64,000 bases of DNA from an uncultured Pelagibacteraceae bacterium (GCA_902554335.1 CACDOD010000001.1:39596-103595); one strand, 5' to 3'; positions 10,409-24,494 are shown, numbered from the stretch's first letter. Made by a program: numbers and translations. The notes: a model not told the origin generated them from the sequence alone.

Positions 10409-10445
10409 TTATTCTGGTTGTAAAAAGTTTGTATTTTGTATAAAC
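10395..10445 (+). promoter_or_regulatory. Tandem hairpins between infC and rpmI, candidate L20 autoregulatory site
   Basis: Two adjacent inverted repeats. In the first, 10395-10403 pairs with 10414-10422 (core CAACCAG / CTGGTTG, one G-U pair); its loop holds the infC stop codon. In the second, 10427-10433 (GTTTGTA) pairs with 10439-10445 (TATAAAC), loop of five. No T-run follows, so these are not an intrinsic terminator. In E. coli and B. subtilis, L20 represses its own operon by binding RNA in this region of the transcript; the same role here is an inference. Confidence 0.4.
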
Positions 10446-10456
10446 CCTAAAAAAAT

Positions 10457-10663
10457 ATGCCTAAATTAAAAACAAAAAGCTCTGCAAAAAAAAGATTTAA
10501 AATTACTTCCAAAGGCAAAGTTGTAATGCCACAAGCTGGAAAAAGACATGGCATGATTAAAAGAACAAATTCACAAATAAGGAAACAAAGAGGCACAACT
10601 ATAATGTCTAAGCAAGACAGCAAGATAGTAAAATCTTACATGCCTTATAGCTTGAGAGGATAA
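10457..10663 (+). CDS. rpmI: 50S ribosomal protein L35
   Basis: L35 (68 aa), a small basic protein of the large subunit. Family features are the N-terminal [15 protein letters not shown], the GKRHGM segment and the C-terminal region ending SYMPYSLRG. It sits between infC and rplT as in most bacteria, one base before rplT. Two predicted hairpins lie immediately upstream, where L20-mediated repression would act. Confidence 0.96.
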   Translation: MPKLKTKSSAKKRFKITSKGKVVMPQAGKRHGMIKRTNSQIRKQRGTTIMSKQDSKIVKSYMPYSLRG

Positions 10664-10664
10664 T

Positions 10665-11021
10665 ATGGCGAGAGTAAAAAGAGGAGTAACAAGCAAAGCT
10701 AAACATAAAAAAATTTTAAAGGCTGTAAAAGGTCAGTATGGAAGAAGAAAAAATACTATTAGAGTTGCAAAACAAGCTTTCGAAAAAGCTATGCAATATG
10801 CATATAGAGATAGAAGAAATAAAAAAAGAGATTTTAAATCTTTATGGATCCAAAGAATTAATGCAGGAGTTAGAAGCGAAGGCCTTACTTACTCAAAGTT
10901 TATAAATGGATTGAGTAAATCAGGAATTAAACTAGATAGAAAAATTTTAGCTGAAATTGCTTATGAAAACCCACAAGCCTTTAAAACAATAGTAAAAAAA
11001 GCTCAATCAGCATTGAACTAA
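10665..11021 (+). CDS. rplT: 50S ribosomal protein L20
   Basis: L20 (118 aa) binds 23S rRNA early in 50S assembly and in several bacteria represses its own operon. The N-terminal basic arm ([19 protein letters not shown]) and the C-terminal globular part ([20 protein letters not shown]) are typical, and length is standard. One base separates it from rpmI, so they are translated together. The 42 bases before pheS show no terminator. Confidence 0.97.
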   Translation: MARVKRGVTSKAKHKKILKAVKGQYGRRKNTIRVAKQAFEKAMQYAYRDRRNKKRDFKSLWIQRINAGVRSEGLTYSKFINGLSKSGIKLDRKILAEIAYENPQAFKTIVKKAQSALN

Positions 11022-11063
11022 TCTTTCTATTGTTTTTCTATTCTTAACAAATATTCTATAAAA

Positions 11064-12131
11064 ATGTCTGAATTTGAAAAAAAAATCGCTCAATACAAGG
11101 AAAAGATTAATAATTCTAAAAATTTGAGAGAGTTAGTTGTTATTAATTCTGAAATTTTTGGAAAAAATGGAATACTTAATTTAGAATTTAAAAAATTAGG
11201 ATCTTTACCTGTAGATGAAAAAAAAAGATTTGCTGAGACTATTAATAAGATTAAACAAGAATTATCTCGAATTTATAAAGTTAAAAATAATGAGATATTA
11301 GATAAAGATATAATTGAAAAAGTCCAAAAAGAAAAAATTGATGTAACTTTACCTGAAAAAGAATTCAAAATTGGAAAAGTTCATCCTGTTTCACAAGTAA
11401 TTGACGAAATTTCATGTATTTTTTCAGAAATTGGTTTTTCTGTTGAGGAGGGTCCTGATGTCGAAAATGAATATAATAACTTTACAGCTCTTAACACGCC
11501 TGAAAATCATCCCGCAAAAGATATGCATGATACTTTTTATCTAGATAAGGATATGAAAACTTTGTTGAGGACTCATACCTCTCCAGTTCAAGTGCGTACA
11601 ATGTTAAAAGGCAGACCACCATTTAAAATTATTGCTCCAGGCAGAACTTATCGAAGTGATAGTGACCAAACTCATACCCCAATGTTTCATCAATTAGAAG
11701 GACTTCATATCGATAAAGATATTAATATGGGTCACCTTAAAGGATGTCTCAATTATTTTATCAAAGAATTTTTTGAAGTAGATAAAATTAAAATGAGATT
11801 CAGGCCAAGCCATTTTCCGTTCACAGAGCCGTCAGCTGAAGTAGATATTGGCTATAGAATTGAAAATAATAAAATAGTAATTGGCGAGGGAGACCAATGG
11901 CTTGAAATACTTGGATGCGGAATGGTTCACCCAAACGTTTTAAAAAATTGCAAAGTTGATCCAGCAAAATTTCAAGGGTTCGCTTTTGGAATAGGTATAG
12001 ACAGATTAGCCATGTTAAAATATGGCATAAATGATTTAAGATCTTTTTTTGAATGTGATTATAGATGGTTAAATCATTATGGTTTTGATCCTTTAGACGT
12101 TCCAACTAACTATAGAGGATTAAGTAGATGA
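11064..12131 (+). CDS. pheS: Phenylalanyl-tRNA synthetase alpha subunit
   Basis: Catalytic alpha chain (355 aa) of the alpha2-beta2 PheRS. An N-terminal coiled-coil arm (about residues 1-90) is followed by the class II core. Motif 2 is around [20 protein letters not shown], with the downstream [12 protein letters not shown]; motif 3 is [17 protein letters not shown]. It overlaps pheT as ATGA, which couples synthesis of the two chains. A tRNA-Phe(GAA) gene occurs at 43432. Confidence 0.97.
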   Translation: MSEFEKKIAQYKEKINNSKNLRELVVINSEIFGKNGILNLEFKKLGSLPVDEKKRFAETINKIKQELSRIYKVKNNEILDKDIIEKVQKEKIDVTLPEKEFKIGKVHPVSQVIDEISCIFSEIGFSVEEGPDVENEYNNFTALNTPENHPAKDMHDTFYLDKDMKTLLRTHTSPVQVRTMLKGRPPFKIIAPGRTYRSDSDQTHTPMFHQLEGLHIDKDINMGHLKGCLNYFIKEFFEVDKIKMRFRPSHFPFTEPSAEVDIGYRIENNKIVIGEGDQWLEILGCGMVHPNVLKNCKVDPAKFQGFAFGIGIDRLAMLKYGINDLRSFFECDYRWLNHYGFDPLDVPTNYRGLSR

Positions 12132-14509
12132 AGTTTACAAAAAATTGGTTAAATGATCACTTAAAGACTAAAAAAAGTGAGCAACAAATTATCGAGAAAC
12201 TTAATGCAATTGGTCTAGAGGTTGAAAAAGTTGAGCCAATTAAGAACGAATTAAGTGATTTTATAGTTGCAAAAATAATTAAAGCAAACAAGCATCCAAA
12301 TGCTGACAGATTAAAGTTATGTGATGTCGATATAGGAGGAAAAGAAAATATAAAAGTTGTATGTGGAGCTCCTAATGCTAAAGACGGTTTAATAACTGTG
12401 TATGCACCACCTGGTTCAACAATTCCTAAAAATGGAATGAAATTAGAAATATCAAAAATTAGAGGAGAGACTTCTTATGGAATGCTTTGCTCTGGGTCAG
12501 AACTAAATTTATCGAAAGATACTGATGGAATTATAGAATTAGGTCAAAAGTTTAATAATAGTATCGGAAAGAAGTATTTTAAGAATAAAGATAGTAACAA
12601 TGTTATAGAATTATCTATTACACCAAATAGACCTGATTGTTTGGGTATAAGGGGTATTGCCAGAGATTTATTCGCATGCGGTTATGGAGATTTAAAAGAG
12701 ATTAAAAATACAAAGTTTAAAAAAACTTTAAAACATAATTTAAAAGTAAAAATAGAAAAAAACAAAAACCAAGCTTGCTCAATCTTTGGCAGCTGTTTAA
12801 TTAAAAATATATCAAATAAAGAAAGTCCAAGTTGGCTTAAGGAGAGAATTTTAGCATTAGGCTTAAGGCCAATCTCTGCTGTCGTTGATATTACAAATTA
12901 CGTAATGTTTGACCTTAATAGACCACTTCATGCATATGATTTAGATAAAATAAAAAATTCAATTCTTGTAAGAAATTCAAAAAAAGGTGAAACACTCAAG
13001 GCTCTTGATAATAAAAGTTATACACTTACAGAAAATATGTGTGTAATAGCAGATGATGAAGGACCTTTAGGTCTAGGAGGTATAATTGGTGGAGTAAGAT
13101 CTGGAACTGAATTAGATACTAAAAATCTATTAATTGAATCTGCTTATTTTGATCCAACTATTACGAGAAAAACTGCAAAAGCACTAGAGATAAACAGTGA
13201 TGCAAAATTTAGATTTGAAAGAGGAATTGATCCTCAATCAGTTAAAGATGGATTATTGATGGCCACAAAATTAATTGTTGATATATGTGGTGGCGAAGTT
13301 TCAAATTTCGATATACAAGAAACAAAAAAATTCAAAAAAAAAATAATTAAATTTAATCCAAAATTAGTTTCAAGGACAATTGGTATTAATGTTAAAGATA
13401 AAGACATTAACAATATTCTAAATAAGCTTGGTTTTGAAACCAAAACAAAAGTTAAAAATATTGAAGTAAAAATTCCATTATGGAGACCGGATATATATGG
13501 TGAGATTGACTTAGTAGAGGAAATAATAAGAATTTTAGGATTCGAAAATGTTAAATCTATTGAGCCAGAAAAAGTTAGAACAAAATCAACATTGAATTTT
13601 TACCAAAAACATTTTCATTTAGCCCAACGTTCAGTAGCTTCTAAAGGGTATTACGAAACCATAACTTGGTCTTTTAGTGATGAAAAAAAAAATGATAAGT
13701 TTAAAGAAGATTTAGAGACAATAAGAATTATTAATCCTATTAGTTCAGATTTGGGAGTATTAAGAAACTCCTTGTATCCAAATTTAATCTATTATGTAGA
13801 AAAAAATTTAAATAGAGGCTTTAGTGATCAATCTTTATTTGAGATCGGCCCTGTTTTTACAGGCAATAGACCTGGAGACCAGATTACAGTTATATGTGGA
13901 ATTAAAAAACAACTTTATGATGAGCAATATTACAAAAAAGTTGGTCATTTAGATATATTTGAGATTAAGAGAGATATTATCCAAACACTTGTTGAACTAG
14001 GTATAAATAAAGATGAAATTTTAGTCGACGATAAATCACCCACTTATTATCATCCTGGAATTTCAGGTTCCATTTCATCAAAAGATGGCAAATATCTATT
14101 TGGATATTTTGGACAGATCCATCCAAAAATAACACTTGATACATATGGTTTTGAAATTTATTTGGAAAATGTTGTAAGTTTTAAAAGTCACAATAAAAAA
14201 AATAAAGAGAGCTTATTATTATCAGATTTTCAAAAGTCAGATAGAGATTTTGCTTTTTTAGCAAATAAAGAAATAAAGGCTTCACTTCTCGTGGAGGCTA
14301 TAAAAAAAGTAGACAAATCACTTATCAAAAAAATAAAAATATTTGATGTTTATGAGGGAAAAAATATTCCTTTGGATAAAAAATCTATTGCAATTAAAGT
14401 AACAATTCAATCTGATCACAAAACTTTAAATGAAAGTGACTTATCTGATATTTCGAATAGGATTATAAAATCAGTTGAAGAGCAAACTGGTGCAAAACTA
14501 AGATCATAA
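12128..14509 (+). CDS. pheT: Phenylalanyl-tRNA synthetase beta subunit
   Basis: Beta chain of PheRS (793 aa, full length). Domain order is as expected: N-terminal tRNA-binding OB fold ([15 protein letters not shown]), B3/B4 editing region ([14 protein letters not shown]), B5 domain, catalytic-like core and a C-terminal ferredoxin-fold anticodon-binding domain ([13 protein letters not shown]...). It overlaps pheS by four bases and lepA by one, so the three are one transcript. Confidence 0.96.
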   Translation: MKFTKNWLNDHLKTKKSEQQIIEKLNAIGLEVEKVEPIKNELSDFIVAKIIKANKHPNADRLKLCDVDIGGKENIKVVCGAPNAKDGLITVYAPPGSTIPKNGMKLEISKIRGETSYGMLCSGSELNLSKDTDGIIELGQKFNNSIGKKYFKNKDSNNVIELSITPNRPDCLGIRGIARDLFACGYGDLKEIKNTKFKKTLKHNLKVKIEKNKNQACSIFGSCLIKNISNKESPSWLKERILALGLRPISAVVDITNYVMFDLNRPLHAYDLDKIKNSILVRNSKKGETLKALDNKSYTLTENMCVIADDEGPLGLGGIIGGVRSGTELDTKNLLIESAYFDPTITRKTAKALEINSDAKFRFERGIDPQSVKDGLLMATKLIVDICGGEVSNFDIQETKKFKKKIIKFNPKLVSRTIGINVKDKDINNILNKLGFETKTKVKNIEVKIPLWRPDIYGEIDLVEEIIRILGFENVKSIEPEKVRTKSTLNFYQKHFHLAQRSVASKGYYETITWSFSDEKKNDKFKEDLETIRIINPISSDLGVLRNSLYPNLIYYVEKNLNRGFSDQSLFEIGPVFTGNRPGDQITVICGIKKQLYDEQYYKKVGHLDIFEIKRDIIQTLVELGINKDEILVDDKSPTYYHPGISGSISSKDGKYLFGYFGQIHPKITLDTYGFEIYLENVVSFKSHNKKNKESLLLSDFQKSDRDFAFLANKEIKASLLVEAIKKVDKSLIKKIKIFDVYEGKNIPLDKKSIAIKVTIQSDHKTLNESDLSDISNRIIKSVEEQTGAKLRS

Positions 14510-16314
14510 TGGACAATATCGATAATATTAGAAATTTTGCGATAATAGCACACATAGACCACGGGAAATCAACAATAGCGGATAGAATAATTCATAAGTG
14601 TGGGGGTTTAACAGATAGAGAAATGAAAGCTCAGGTTCTAGATTCTATGGATATCGAACGTGAGAGAGGAATAACAATTAAGGCACAAACAGTTAAATTA
14701 AATTACAAAGCAAAAAACGGTAAAGAATATGTCTTAAATATTATCGATACACCCGGACATGTTGATTTTAGCTATGAAGTAAGTAGATCTCTTTATGCAT
14801 GCGAAGGATCTATTCTTATAGTTGATAGCACTCAAGGAGTTGAGGCACAAACGCTCGCAAATGTATATCAAGCACTTGATATGAATCATGAAATTATACC
14901 GGTGCTAAATAAAATTGACCTTCCAGCATCTGATTTGGATAGAACCTCAAAACAAATTGAAGATGTAATTGGAATTGAGACAAATAATGCAATTCCTTGC
15001 TCAGGAAAAACTGGAGAAGGAATAGATGATATATTAGAGACAATAGTTAATTATCTACCATCACCAAAAGGTAAAAAAGAAAATATTCTTAAATGTTTGT
15101 TAGTAGATAGTTGGTATGATACATATTTAGGCGTTGTTATCCTAGTAAGAGTAATTGATGGAAAAATTAATAAAAATATGAAAATTAAAATGATGTCAAC
15201 AAACCAAGATTATACTGTAGAAAAAGTTGGTGTTTTTACGCCAAAAGCAAAAGATATAAATGAACTAAATTCGGGTGAAATCGGTTTTATCATTACTGGA
15301 ATTAAAAATTTATCTGACACAAAAGTTGGAGATACAATTTGTGATGCAAATAATCCGTTAACTATAGCCTTACCTGGTTTCAAACCCAGTAAACCCGTAG
15401 TGTTTTGTGGCTTATTCCCAGTAGACAGCTCTGACTATCAAAAATTAAAGGATGGACTCGCAAAACTCCAATTAAATGATGCTAGTTTTTCATATGATCC
15501 AGAATCTTCGTCTGCTTTAGGCTTAGGTTTTAGATGTGGTTTTTTAGGTTTATTGCATCTGGAGATAATTACTGAGAGATTAGAGAGAGAATTTGATATT
15601 AACTTAATTACAACAACACCTGGAGTTGTATACAAAGTTTATCTTAACAACGAAAAAATTTTAGATTTGCAAAATCCATCAAGTTTACCCGATCCAACAT
15701 TAATTAAATTTATAGAAGAGCCATGGATAAAAGCTACAATAATTACCCCTGATGAATATTTGGGATCTATAATCAAACTTTGTCAAAATAAAAGGGGTAT
15801 TCAGACTAATTTAAGCTATTCAGGAAATAGAGCAGTACTTAACTATGAAATACCTTTAAATGAGGTGGTATTTGATTTTAACGATAGGTTAAAATCAATG
15901 ACTAGTGGTTATGCAAGTTTTGACTATGAAATTATTGAACACAGACAAGGGGATCTTGTTAAATTATCAATACTTGTAAATGCTGAACCCGTAGATGCAT
16001 TAGCAATGATGGTGCATAAAGATTTTGCTCAAACAATTGGAAGAGAAGTTTGTGAAAAGTTAAAAGATTTGATCCCAAGACATAACTTTATGATACCAAT
16101 TCAAGCCGCAATAGGTGGAAAAATTATTGCAAGGGAGACAATAAAAGGATTTAAAAAAGATGTTTTAACTAAAATTCATGGTGGTGGAGCATTAGACAGA
16201 AAGAGGAAATTATTAGAAAAACAAAAAAAAGGAAAAGCAAGAGCAAAACAATTTGGGAAAGTAGAAATACCACAAGAAGCCTTCATAGGGGTTCTAAAAA
16301 TAAATAAAGATTAG
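14509..16314 (+). CDS. lepA: Elongation factor 4 (back-translocating GTPase LepA)
   Basis: Ribosome-binding GTPase of 601 aa. G1 is AHIDHGKST, the switch I region includes RGITIKAQ, G3 is DTPGHVDF, G4 is NKIDLP. The C-terminal LepA-specific domain with [12 protein letters not shown] and the basic tail [18 protein letters not shown] are present. It acts on stalled or initiating ribosomes. Directly coupled to pheT (one-base overlap); the next gene starts immediately after its stop. Confidence 0.97.
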   Translation: MDNIDNIRNFAIIAHIDHGKSTIADRIIHKCGGLTDREMKAQVLDSMDIERERGITIKAQTVKLNYKAKNGKEYVLNIIDTPGHVDFSYEVSRSLYACEGSILIVDSTQGVEAQTLANVYQALDMNHEIIPVLNKIDLPASDLDRTSKQIEDVIGIETNNAIPCSGKTGEGIDDILETIVNYLPSPKGKKENILKCLLVDSWYDTYLGVVILVRVIDGKINKNMKIKMMSTNQDYTVEKVGVFTPKAKDINELNSGEIGFIITGIKNLSDTKVGDTICDANNPLTIALPGFKPSKPVVFCGLFPVDSSDYQKLKDGLAKLQLNDASFSYDPESSSALGLGFRCGFLGLLHLEIITERLEREFDINLITTTPGVVYKVYLNNEKILDLQNPSSLPDPTLIKFIEEPWIKATIITPDEYLGSIIKLCQNKRGIQTNLSYSGNRAVLNYEIPLNEVVFDFNDRLKSMTSGYASFDYEIIEHRQGDLVKLSILVNAEPVDALAMMVHKDFAQTIGREVCEKLKDLIPRHNFMIPIQAAIGGKIIARETIKGFKKDVLTKIHGGGALDRKRKLLEKQKKGKARAKQFGKVEIPQEAFIGVLKINKD

Positions 16315-17343
16315 ATGTCAATAATTAATTGGGGCATTATTGGACTAGGAAATATCGCATATAAGTTTGCATCTGCTTTTGAAGATGTAAGTAATTCAAA
16401 AATAGTTTCAGTGGCAAGCAATGACCCAAAAAAACTATCAACTTTTCAAAAACAATTCAAAATTAATCCTGGGAATTGTTACGATAATTATGAAAAAGTT
16501 ATATTAAACAATGAAGTTGATATTGTTTATATAGCTTTACCTCATAATTTTCATTTTGAATGGATAATGAGATGTATAAATTTAAAAAAAAGTGTTTTAA
16601 CTGAAAAGCCCGCAACAATTAATTATGAACAGATAACTAAAATTAATGAATATTTAAATAAAACTAAAATTTTTTTTTCAGAAGGTTTTATGTATAGGTT
16701 TCACCCACAAACTCAGGAGCTTATAAATATTATTAAACAAAATGAGATTGGAGAATTGCTTAATATGCAGTCGTATTTTGGAGTAAACATAGTTGAGAAA
16801 AAGAATATATTTGGAATTAAAAGGTTAAAAATAAACAAAAAAAGTAGATTATTTGATAAAAAATTGGGAGGAGGCTCGATTTTAGATTTAGGATGTTATC
16901 CCTCTTCTTTAAGTATATTAATTGCTAGCTTAAAATCTGATGACTATAAAAAAAAATTTATTCTTACTGATATAAAAAAAACTATTGGTTCGTCAGATGT
17001 AGATCTTGAAGCTTTTTCAAAAATTAATTTTTATAATGAATTTACCTCTAATATAGGATCCTCATTTAAAAGAAATCTAGGTAAGAGCTCAATAATTATA
17101 GGTTCAAAAGGTAAAATTATTTTACCAGATAGTTGGCACTGCGAAACTTTAAATATTATAGTTAATGGAAATGATTATAAAATAAATCAAAAATATAAAA
17201 ATATTTTTTCATATGAAATAGAAAATATTAGTAATTCATTATTAAATAATGAAATAGAACCTAAATATCCAGCAATTAAAAGAGATGAAACAGAAATGAA
17301 TATGAATATTTTAACAAGATGGCTTAATGAAAATAACAAATAA
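16315..17343 (+). CDS. Gfo/Idh/MocA-family NAD(P)-dependent oxidoreductase
   Basis: 342 aa with an N-terminal Rossmann fold (WGIIGLGNIAYKFA) and the family EKP motif (LTEKPATIN, near residue 98), followed by the C-terminal alpha/beta substrate domain (GGGSILDLGCYP). Family members oxidise or epimerise sugars, inositols or related polyols. Starts on the base after the lepA stop and overlaps the next glycosyltransferase gene by 17 bases. With that partner it may make or attach an unusual sugar, but the substrate cannot be told from sequence. Confidence 0.88.
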   Translation: MSIINWGIIGLGNIAYKFASAFEDVSNSKIVSVASNDPKKLSTFQKQFKINPGNCYDNYEKVILNNEVDIVYIALPHNFHFEWIMRCINLKKSVLTEKPATINYEQITKINEYLNKTKIFFSEGFMYRFHPQTQELINIIKQNEIGELLNMQSYFGVNIVEKKNIFGIKRLKINKKSRLFDKKLGGGSILDLGCYPSSLSILIASLKSDDYKKKFILTDIKKTIGSSDVDLEAFSKINFYNEFTSNIGSSFKRNLGKSSIIIGSKGKIILPDSWHCETLNIIVNGNDYKINQKYKNIFSYEIENISNSLLNNEIEPKYPAIKRDETEMNMNILTRWLNENNK

Positions 17344-18139
17344 AATTATCGATTGTATAACCTTTTATAGTGAAAACTTTATTTTTGATTTTAGATATAA
17401 TGTAATAAAAGATCATGTAGATTTTTTAGTTGTCTGTGAGTCCAAATTTGATCATAGAGGAAACCCTAAACAATTAAACTTTGATATTGAGAAATATTCT
17501 AATGATAAAAAAATTAAATATATTATACTAGAAGATAAATTCCCAAATAATAGTGACCCATGGAATAATCAAGCTTTACAACGTGATTATATCTTAAAAA
17601 ATTTAACTTTTGCAGATGATGAAGATTATATTTTTTTTTCAGATCCTGATGAAATTCCTAATACTAAATTATATAGTAATTTTAAACTAAAAAAAAAATA
17701 TGGAATTTTTTTGCAAAAATCATTTAATTATAAATTCAATCTTTTTAATAAGTATGAAACTCCCTGGGATGGTACTAGAGTTTGCAAAAAAAAAAACTTA
17801 AAATCAATTAATTATATGAGGCAAAAAACTTTTGCTAAAAATCTTAAATATAAATTTTTTAGAATTGACAAAGAAAGAGACATAGAAATTTTTTTAGATG
17901 GTGGATGGCATTTTAATAATATTATGTTACCACATCAAATTTCAAAAAAATTAAAATCATTTGCACATTCAGAATATAGTGGTAGTGAATTTTCTTCTCC
18001 TGAAATTATATCTAGAAAAATAGAACAAAAAAAAGATTTATTTAATAGAGGTTATGAATTTGAAAAAGTAAAACTTGATAGTTCATTTCCTGAATACTTA
18101 TTAAATAATAAGAATTTTTATAAAGATTTTATACTTTGA
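17327..18139 (+). CDS. Glycosyltransferase family 17 protein
   Basis: 270 aa resembling GT17, the family named for the beta-1,4-mannosyl-glycoprotein GlcNAc transferase. Recognisable points are the start IIDCITFYSENFIFDFRYN, VVCESKFDHRGNPK, the acidic site FFSDPDEIPN (a DxD-like metal site near residue 108) and GGWHFNNI near residue 192. Bacterial GT17 proteins are usually found among cell-surface sugar genes. It overlaps the oxidoreductase by 17 bases and stops two bases before tRNA-Ser, so the tRNA may be cut from the same transcript. Acceptor unknown. Confidence 0.8.
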   Translation: MKITNKIIDCITFYSENFIFDFRYNVIKDHVDFLVVCESKFDHRGNPKQLNFDIEKYSNDKKIKYIILEDKFPNNSDPWNNQALQRDYILKNLTFADDEDYIFFSDPDEIPNTKLYSNFKLKKKYGIFLQKSFNYKFNLFNKYETPWDGTRVCKKKNLKSINYMRQKTFAKNLKYKFFRIDKERDIEIFLDGGWHFNNIMLPHQISKKLKSFAHSEYSGSEFSSPEIISRKIEQKKDLFNRGYEFEKVKLDSSFPEYLLNNKNFYKDFIL

Positions 18140-18141
18140 TA

Positions 18142-18231
18142 GGAGAGATGGCCGAGTGGTTTAAGGCGCACGCTTGGAGAGCGTGTATAGGGGCAACTCT
18201 ATCGTGGGTTCGAATCCCACTCTCTCCGCCA
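18142..18231 (+). tRNA. tRNA-Ser (GGA)
   Basis: A 90-nt class II tRNA. Acceptor GGAGAGA pairs with TCTCTCC, the anticodon loop TTGGAGA gives GGA, a long variable arm follows, the T-loop is TTCGAAT, discriminator G, and CCA is encoded. It reads UCC/UCU. It begins two bases after the GT17 stop, so it is probably processed from the upstream operon transcript. Confidence 0.97.
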
Positions 18232-18348
18232 AGATTTAATTAAAAATTCAAATTTATTGAGGTATTTTTAAAAGCATATTAATTTTTTTTTTTTCATTAA
18301 ATTATTGTTGATTTTCAATGTAAATAGAAGCTATCTCCCCTGATCAAT

Positions 18349-20442
<2,094 letters not shown>

Positions 20443-21723
20443 ATGGAATTTTTAAATAATTCTAAAAATTATTCACTTAACAGAAAAACTTATACCAATC
20501 TAAGATGGATTGCAATTATCGGTCAGTTAGTAGCTATAAATGTTGCTGCTTTCATTTTCAAATTTGAATTTCCATTCATTAAGGCAAATATTATTGTATT
20601 AATTGGTGCAGTCAGTAATATTTATTTGTTAAGTTTTTATGTAAAAAATTTATTATCAAACAGAACTGCATTCAATTTTTTAATTATCGATATATTACAG
20701 TTAACTTTTCTATTATTTATAACAGGTGGAATATTAAATCCATTTATATTTTTTTTGATTATTCCAAGTGTATTTGCATCCCTGAGTTTAGAAAAAAAAA
20801 CAAATTATATATTAATTTTGGTTACTTTAATAAGCATTGTTTTTCTAACTTTTTTCCATCAGGAAACTAATCTCCCATTTCCCAAAAAATTGTTGATAAG
20901 TGAATATTTTTATTATTCAATACCTGTATCTCTAATTATAGCTTTATTTTTTCTTAATTATTTTGCAATTACTTTTGGTGAAGAGGCTAGCCTTAGAAAA
21001 GACGCTTTAAACAAAATTCAACAGTTAATAGCTAAAGAGCACGAGCTAGTGTCGCTGGGTGGACAAGCGGCTGCTGCAGCGCACTCTCTTGCAACTCCAC
21101 TATCTACAATTAAAGTAATTACACAAGAATTATCAAAATTATTAAAAGGAAATCAAGATATCGAAAGCGACATGATACTCCTTACAGAACAAGTTGAAAG
21201 ATGCAATCAAATATTGAAAAAACTTACTCTTAATCCAGATATAGAGGATGAGTTTATTGACTACGAATTAACATTATCAAATTACATTAATGAGATAATT
21301 AAATCTTTTCAAAGTATAAGTAAAAAAAAATTTTTTTTTCAAAACAGACAAGATACTAATCCAATTAAATTTAAAAGATCAATCGAAATAATTTATGGTT
21401 TAAGAAATTTTATAGGAAATGCAAATAAGTTTGCCAAAGAAAAAATTTTTTTAACAATTAATTCTGACAGCCAAATCACGGAATTGATCATTGAAGATGA
21501 TGGAGATGGCTTTCCAAAGGATATTTTAGATAAAATCGGAGAGCCATATATAAGAACTAAAGAAAAAAATTCTGGAACAAAGTCAGGTTTAGGTTTAGGT
21601 ATTTTTATAGGAGGTACACTTTTAGAGAGAAACTATGCTAAAGTAATTTGCAGAAACTCTATAACTAGAAATGGTGCAGAAGTAATAATTAGATGGAGAA
21701 ACAAAGATCTGATTAATTTCTAA
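20443..21723 (+). CDS. regB: Redox sensor histidine kinase RegB/PrrB
   Basis: 426-aa membrane histidine kinase. About six hydrophobic helices fill residues 20-180 and include the RegB quinone-binding heptapeptide GGILNPF (95-101). The phospho-acceptor His214 is in [15 protein letters not shown]. Cys254 in VERCNQIL matches the conserved redox-active cysteine region of RegB. The ATP domain has NANKFAKE (N box), DDGDGFP and GLGLGIF. The H-box reads HSLATP where RegB proteins normally have HELGTP. RegB senses the ubiquinone pool and phosphorylates RegA, which is not in the window. Its end overlaps cobT by four bases, tail to tail. Confidence 0.85.
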   Translation: MEFLNNSKNYSLNRKTYTNLRWIAIIGQLVAINVAAFIFKFEFPFIKANIIVLIGAVSNIYLLSFYVKNLLSNRTAFNFLIIDILQLTFLLFITGGILNPFIFFLIIPSVFASLSLEKKTNYILILVTLISIVFLTFFHQETNLPFPKKLLISEYFYYSIPVSLIIALFFLNYFAITFGEEASLRKDALNKIQQLIAKEHELVSLGGQAAAAAHSLATPLSTIKVITQELSKLLKGNQDIESDMILLTEQVERCNQILKKLTLNPDIEDEFIDYELTLSNYINEIIKSFQSISKKKFFFQNRQDTNPIKFKRSIEIIYGLRNFIGNANKFAKEKIFLTINSDSQITELIIEDDGDGFPKDILDKIGEPYIRTKEKNSGTKSGLGLGIFIGGTLLERNYAKVICRNSITRNGAEVIIRWRNKDLINF

Positions 21724-23519
21724 TTTAAATGTTTATTATTTTTAAACAAATTACTTAATTCTCCGATCATTACATCTCCTAATTCCTGAACATCTGTTAT
21801 TTTTATAGCTCTCTTATAATATCTTGAAACATCATGCCCTATTCCTATAGCTAAGATTTCTATATCATCTTTGCTTTCAACAAATTTAACTACTTTTTTT
21901 AAATGTTTCTCTAAGTAATCACCGGAATTGACTGATAAAGTCGAATCATCTACTGGTGCACCATCTGATATTATCATTAAAATCTTTCTTTCTTCTTTTC
22001 TTTTTTTAAGTCGGCTGTATGCCCACATAATTGCCTCTCCATCTATATTTTCTTTAAGTATTCCTTCTTTTAGCATAAGGCCTAAATTTTTTTTTGATTG
22101 CCTCCATTGACTATCTGCACTTTTATAAATTATATGTCTCAAATCGTTTAATCGACCTGGATTTTTGAGTTTGCCATTTTTATTCCAACTTTCTCTTGAT
22201 TTCCCTCCCTTCCAATTTTTTGTTGTAAAGCCAAGTATTTCAACTTTAACTGAACATCTTTCTAATGTCCTAGACAATATATCTGCACAAAGTGCAGCAA
22301 TAGTTATTGGTCTACCTCTCATTGACCCTGAATTATCAATTAAAAGGCTTACTATTGTATCCTTAAATTCTTGATCTTTTTCTTTCTTAAAAGACAAAGA
22401 GTTGTATGGATCAATAATTATTCTTGGTAATTTAGCGCTATCTAACAATCCTTCTTCTAAGTCGAAATCCCAAGACCGATTTTGTTTAGCCATTAGTTGC
22501 CTTTGTAATTTGTTTGCTAACTTGATAATCAAATCTTTAAAATGTATTAATTGTTGATCTAAATTCTTTCTTAATTTAAGTATTTCTTCTATTGTTTCTA
22601 GATTTTCAGCTTTTTCAATTTCATCAAATTCTCTAGTAAAAATTTTGTAATCGGTTTCACTTCTAGTATTATTTAATTTTTGAATTATATTTTCTGAACT
22701 TTGCTGATCACTTTCTGTATCAAAAAGTTGCTCTTCCATTCTAAATTCATTAACATCTAAATCTGCATCAGACAAAGATTGATTTTCGGTTTCATTTTGA
22801 GATTGTTTTTCATCAGTTTCATTATTTGCCTCTCCGTTTTGCTGGTTATTTTGATCGTTTTCCTTTTCATTATTCTCGTTTTTATCTTCTTCATCTTTCT
22901 CTAAAAAATCTAAATCATTTAATATTTCAACAAATTTTGAGCTATATAACTCTTGATTTTCCAGGTTTTTTTTAAGGTAATTAATATGCTTGCCAAAACT
23001 ATTCCTAAAATCATCATCCCAAAAGCTTAAAATTTTTTGATTTAAATCATTAATTTTAATATTAAAAAAATTCTTAAGCATATAAATTTCAAAGGCTTCT
23101 GAAACAGAGGTATCATCTTTTGATTTAAGTTGATCTTTTCTTTTTAAATTAAGTTTATAATTGTAGTTATCAATTAAATTTTTACTTATACCTTGCAACA
23201 TTTTTGAGCCAAGAATTTCAAATCTGATTTTTTCAGAAACATTATATAATGACTTTAAAGTTGGTTTTGTGGGTGCGTTTTTTAAATAGATTTCTTTATT
23301 TGAAAATTTTCTTTTGAGAGCCTCAGAATCTGTTTCTGCTCTTAATCTTAAAAAATCATATTTATTGTTTAAATTATCTAATTCAAAAAAATTATAATTT
23401 TTTGAGCTGCTATTTTTCTCTTTCAAATTCGATTTTAATTTATAATCATCTGATATTGCCTTAACTGTTGAAATAAGTGCTTGTTTGAATTTTTCTTTTA
23501 AATTTTCGTCTTTTTTCAT
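21720..23519 (-). CDS. cobT: CobT-like VWA-domain protein (annotated as cobaltochelatase subunit CobT)
   Basis: 599 aa. The N-terminal half is helical, followed by a strongly acidic, Asn/Glu-rich segment (about 205-275) and a C-terminal von Willebrand A domain with a MIDAS motif DNSGS (395-399) and a second metal-site region ISDGAPVDD. This is the CobT architecture; CobT forms a ring complex with CobS and drives cobalt insertion by CobN in aerobic B12 synthesis. Here it follows cobS directly, with a J-domain protein upstream. No cobN or other B12 gene is in the window, so another remodelling role is possible. Confidence 0.85.
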   Translation of the reverse strand: MKKDENLKEKFKQALISTVKAISDDYKLKSNLKEKNSSSKNYNFFELDNLNNKYDFLRLRAETDSEALKRKFSNKEIYLKNAPTKPTLKSLYNVSEKIRFEILGSKMLQGISKNLIDNYNYKLNLKRKDQLKSKDDTSVSEAFEIYMLKNFFNIKINDLNQKILSFWDDDFRNSFGKHINYLKKNLENQELYSSKFVEILNDLDFLEKDEEDKNENNEKENDQNNQQNGEANNETDEKQSQNETENQSLSDADLDVNEFRMEEQLFDTESDQQSSENIIQKLNNTRSETDYKIFTREFDEIEKAENLETIEEILKLRKNLDQQLIHFKDLIIKLANKLQRQLMAKQNRSWDFDLEEGLLDSAKLPRIIIDPYNSLSFKKEKDQEFKDTIVSLLIDNSGSMRGRPITIAALCADILSRTLERCSVKVEILGFTTKNWKGGKSRESWNKNGKLKNPGRLNDLRHIIYKSADSQWRQSKKNLGLMLKEGILKENIDGEAIMWAYSRLKKRKEERKILMIISDGAPVDDSTLSVNSGDYLEKHLKKVVKFVESKDDIEILAIGIGHDVSRYYKRAIKITDVQELGDVMIGELSNLFKNNKHLN

Positions 23520-24494
23520 CTATATTTGAATATTTATTAGGGACTCTGGCAAATCTTCTCCAAAACATCTCTGATAATACTCTGCTATAGTATTCTTCTC
23601 AACATCATCACACTTATTTAAAAATGTTACCCTAAATGAATAACCTATATCTTTAAAAATTTGACTATTTTCTGCCCAGTGAATAACAGTTCTTGGACTC
23701 ATAACAGTAGAAATATCTCCCGCGATGAATCCTTTTCTAGTTAATGCTGCAACCTTGATCATATTTGCAATTATTTCTTTTCCTTTAGAATTATTCATAT
23801 TTTTATTTTTAGATAAAACAATCTCCATTTCTTTTTCAAGCTCTAAATAATTTAAAGTAGTTACAATATTCCATCTATCCATCTGTCCCTGATTTATTTG
23901 TTGGGTCCCATGATAAAGTCCACTCGTATCACCTAATCCAATTGTATTAGAAGTAGCAAATAATCTGAAGTATTTATTTTGTTTTAAAACTTTATTTTTA
24001 TCTAATAATGTAAAGCTTCCCTCTGCCTCTAAAACTCTTTGTATTACAAACATAACATCTGGTCTTCCCGCATCATATTCATCAAAAACTAGAGCAACAG
24101 GGTTTTGGATTGACCAAGGCAAAATTCCTTCTTTAAATTCTGTTACTTGTTTGCCATCTTGAATTACAATTGCATCTTTTCCAATCAAATCAATTCTACT
24201 TATGTGGCTATCTAAATTTACTCTTATACACGGCCAATTTAATCTTGCAGCGATTTGTTCTATGTGTGTGGATTTCCCAGTTCCATGATATCCTTGGATC
24301 AAAACTCTTTTGTTAAATGCAAAACCAGATAAAATTGCTAAAGTGGTATCTCTATCAAATTTATAACCTTTGTCTATTTCTGGAACAAATTCATTTTTTT
24401 TTGAAAATCCTTCAATTTCCATATCACTTTCAATACCAAATGTCTGTTTAACTGAAAGTTTAATATCTGGTTCTAAATTAATATTTGGTGTCAA
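23520..24494 (-). CDS. cobS: CobS-like AAA+ ATPase (MoxR type)
   Basis: 324-aa AAA+ protein. Walker [10 protein letters not shown] puts the lysine at 74; Walker [11 protein letters not shown] has D138 and E139; sensor 1 is in FATSNTIG. An arginine-finger/sensor 2 region ([10 protein letters not shown]) follows. CobS pairs with CobT as a chaperone-like motor of cobaltochelatase. Its start overlaps the J-domain gene by 17 bases and its stop abuts the cobT ATG, so all three are one operon and likely one complex. Confidence 0.9.
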   Translation of the reverse strand: MTPNINLEPDIKLSVKQTFGIESDMEIEGFSKKNEFVPEIDKGYKFDRDTTLAILSGFAFNKRVLIQGYHGTGKSTHIEQIAARLNWPCIRVNLDSHISRIDLIGKDAIVIQDGKQVTEFKEGILPWSIQNPVALVFDEYDAGRPDVMFVIQRVLEAEGSFTLLDKNKVLKQNKYFRLFATSNTIGLGDTSGLYHGTQQINQGQMDRWNIVTTLNYLELEKEMEIVLSKNKNMNNSKGKEIIANMIKVAALTRKGFIAGDISTVMSPRTVIHWAENSQIFKDIGYSFRVTFLNKCDDVEKNTIAEYYQRCFGEDLPESLINIQI

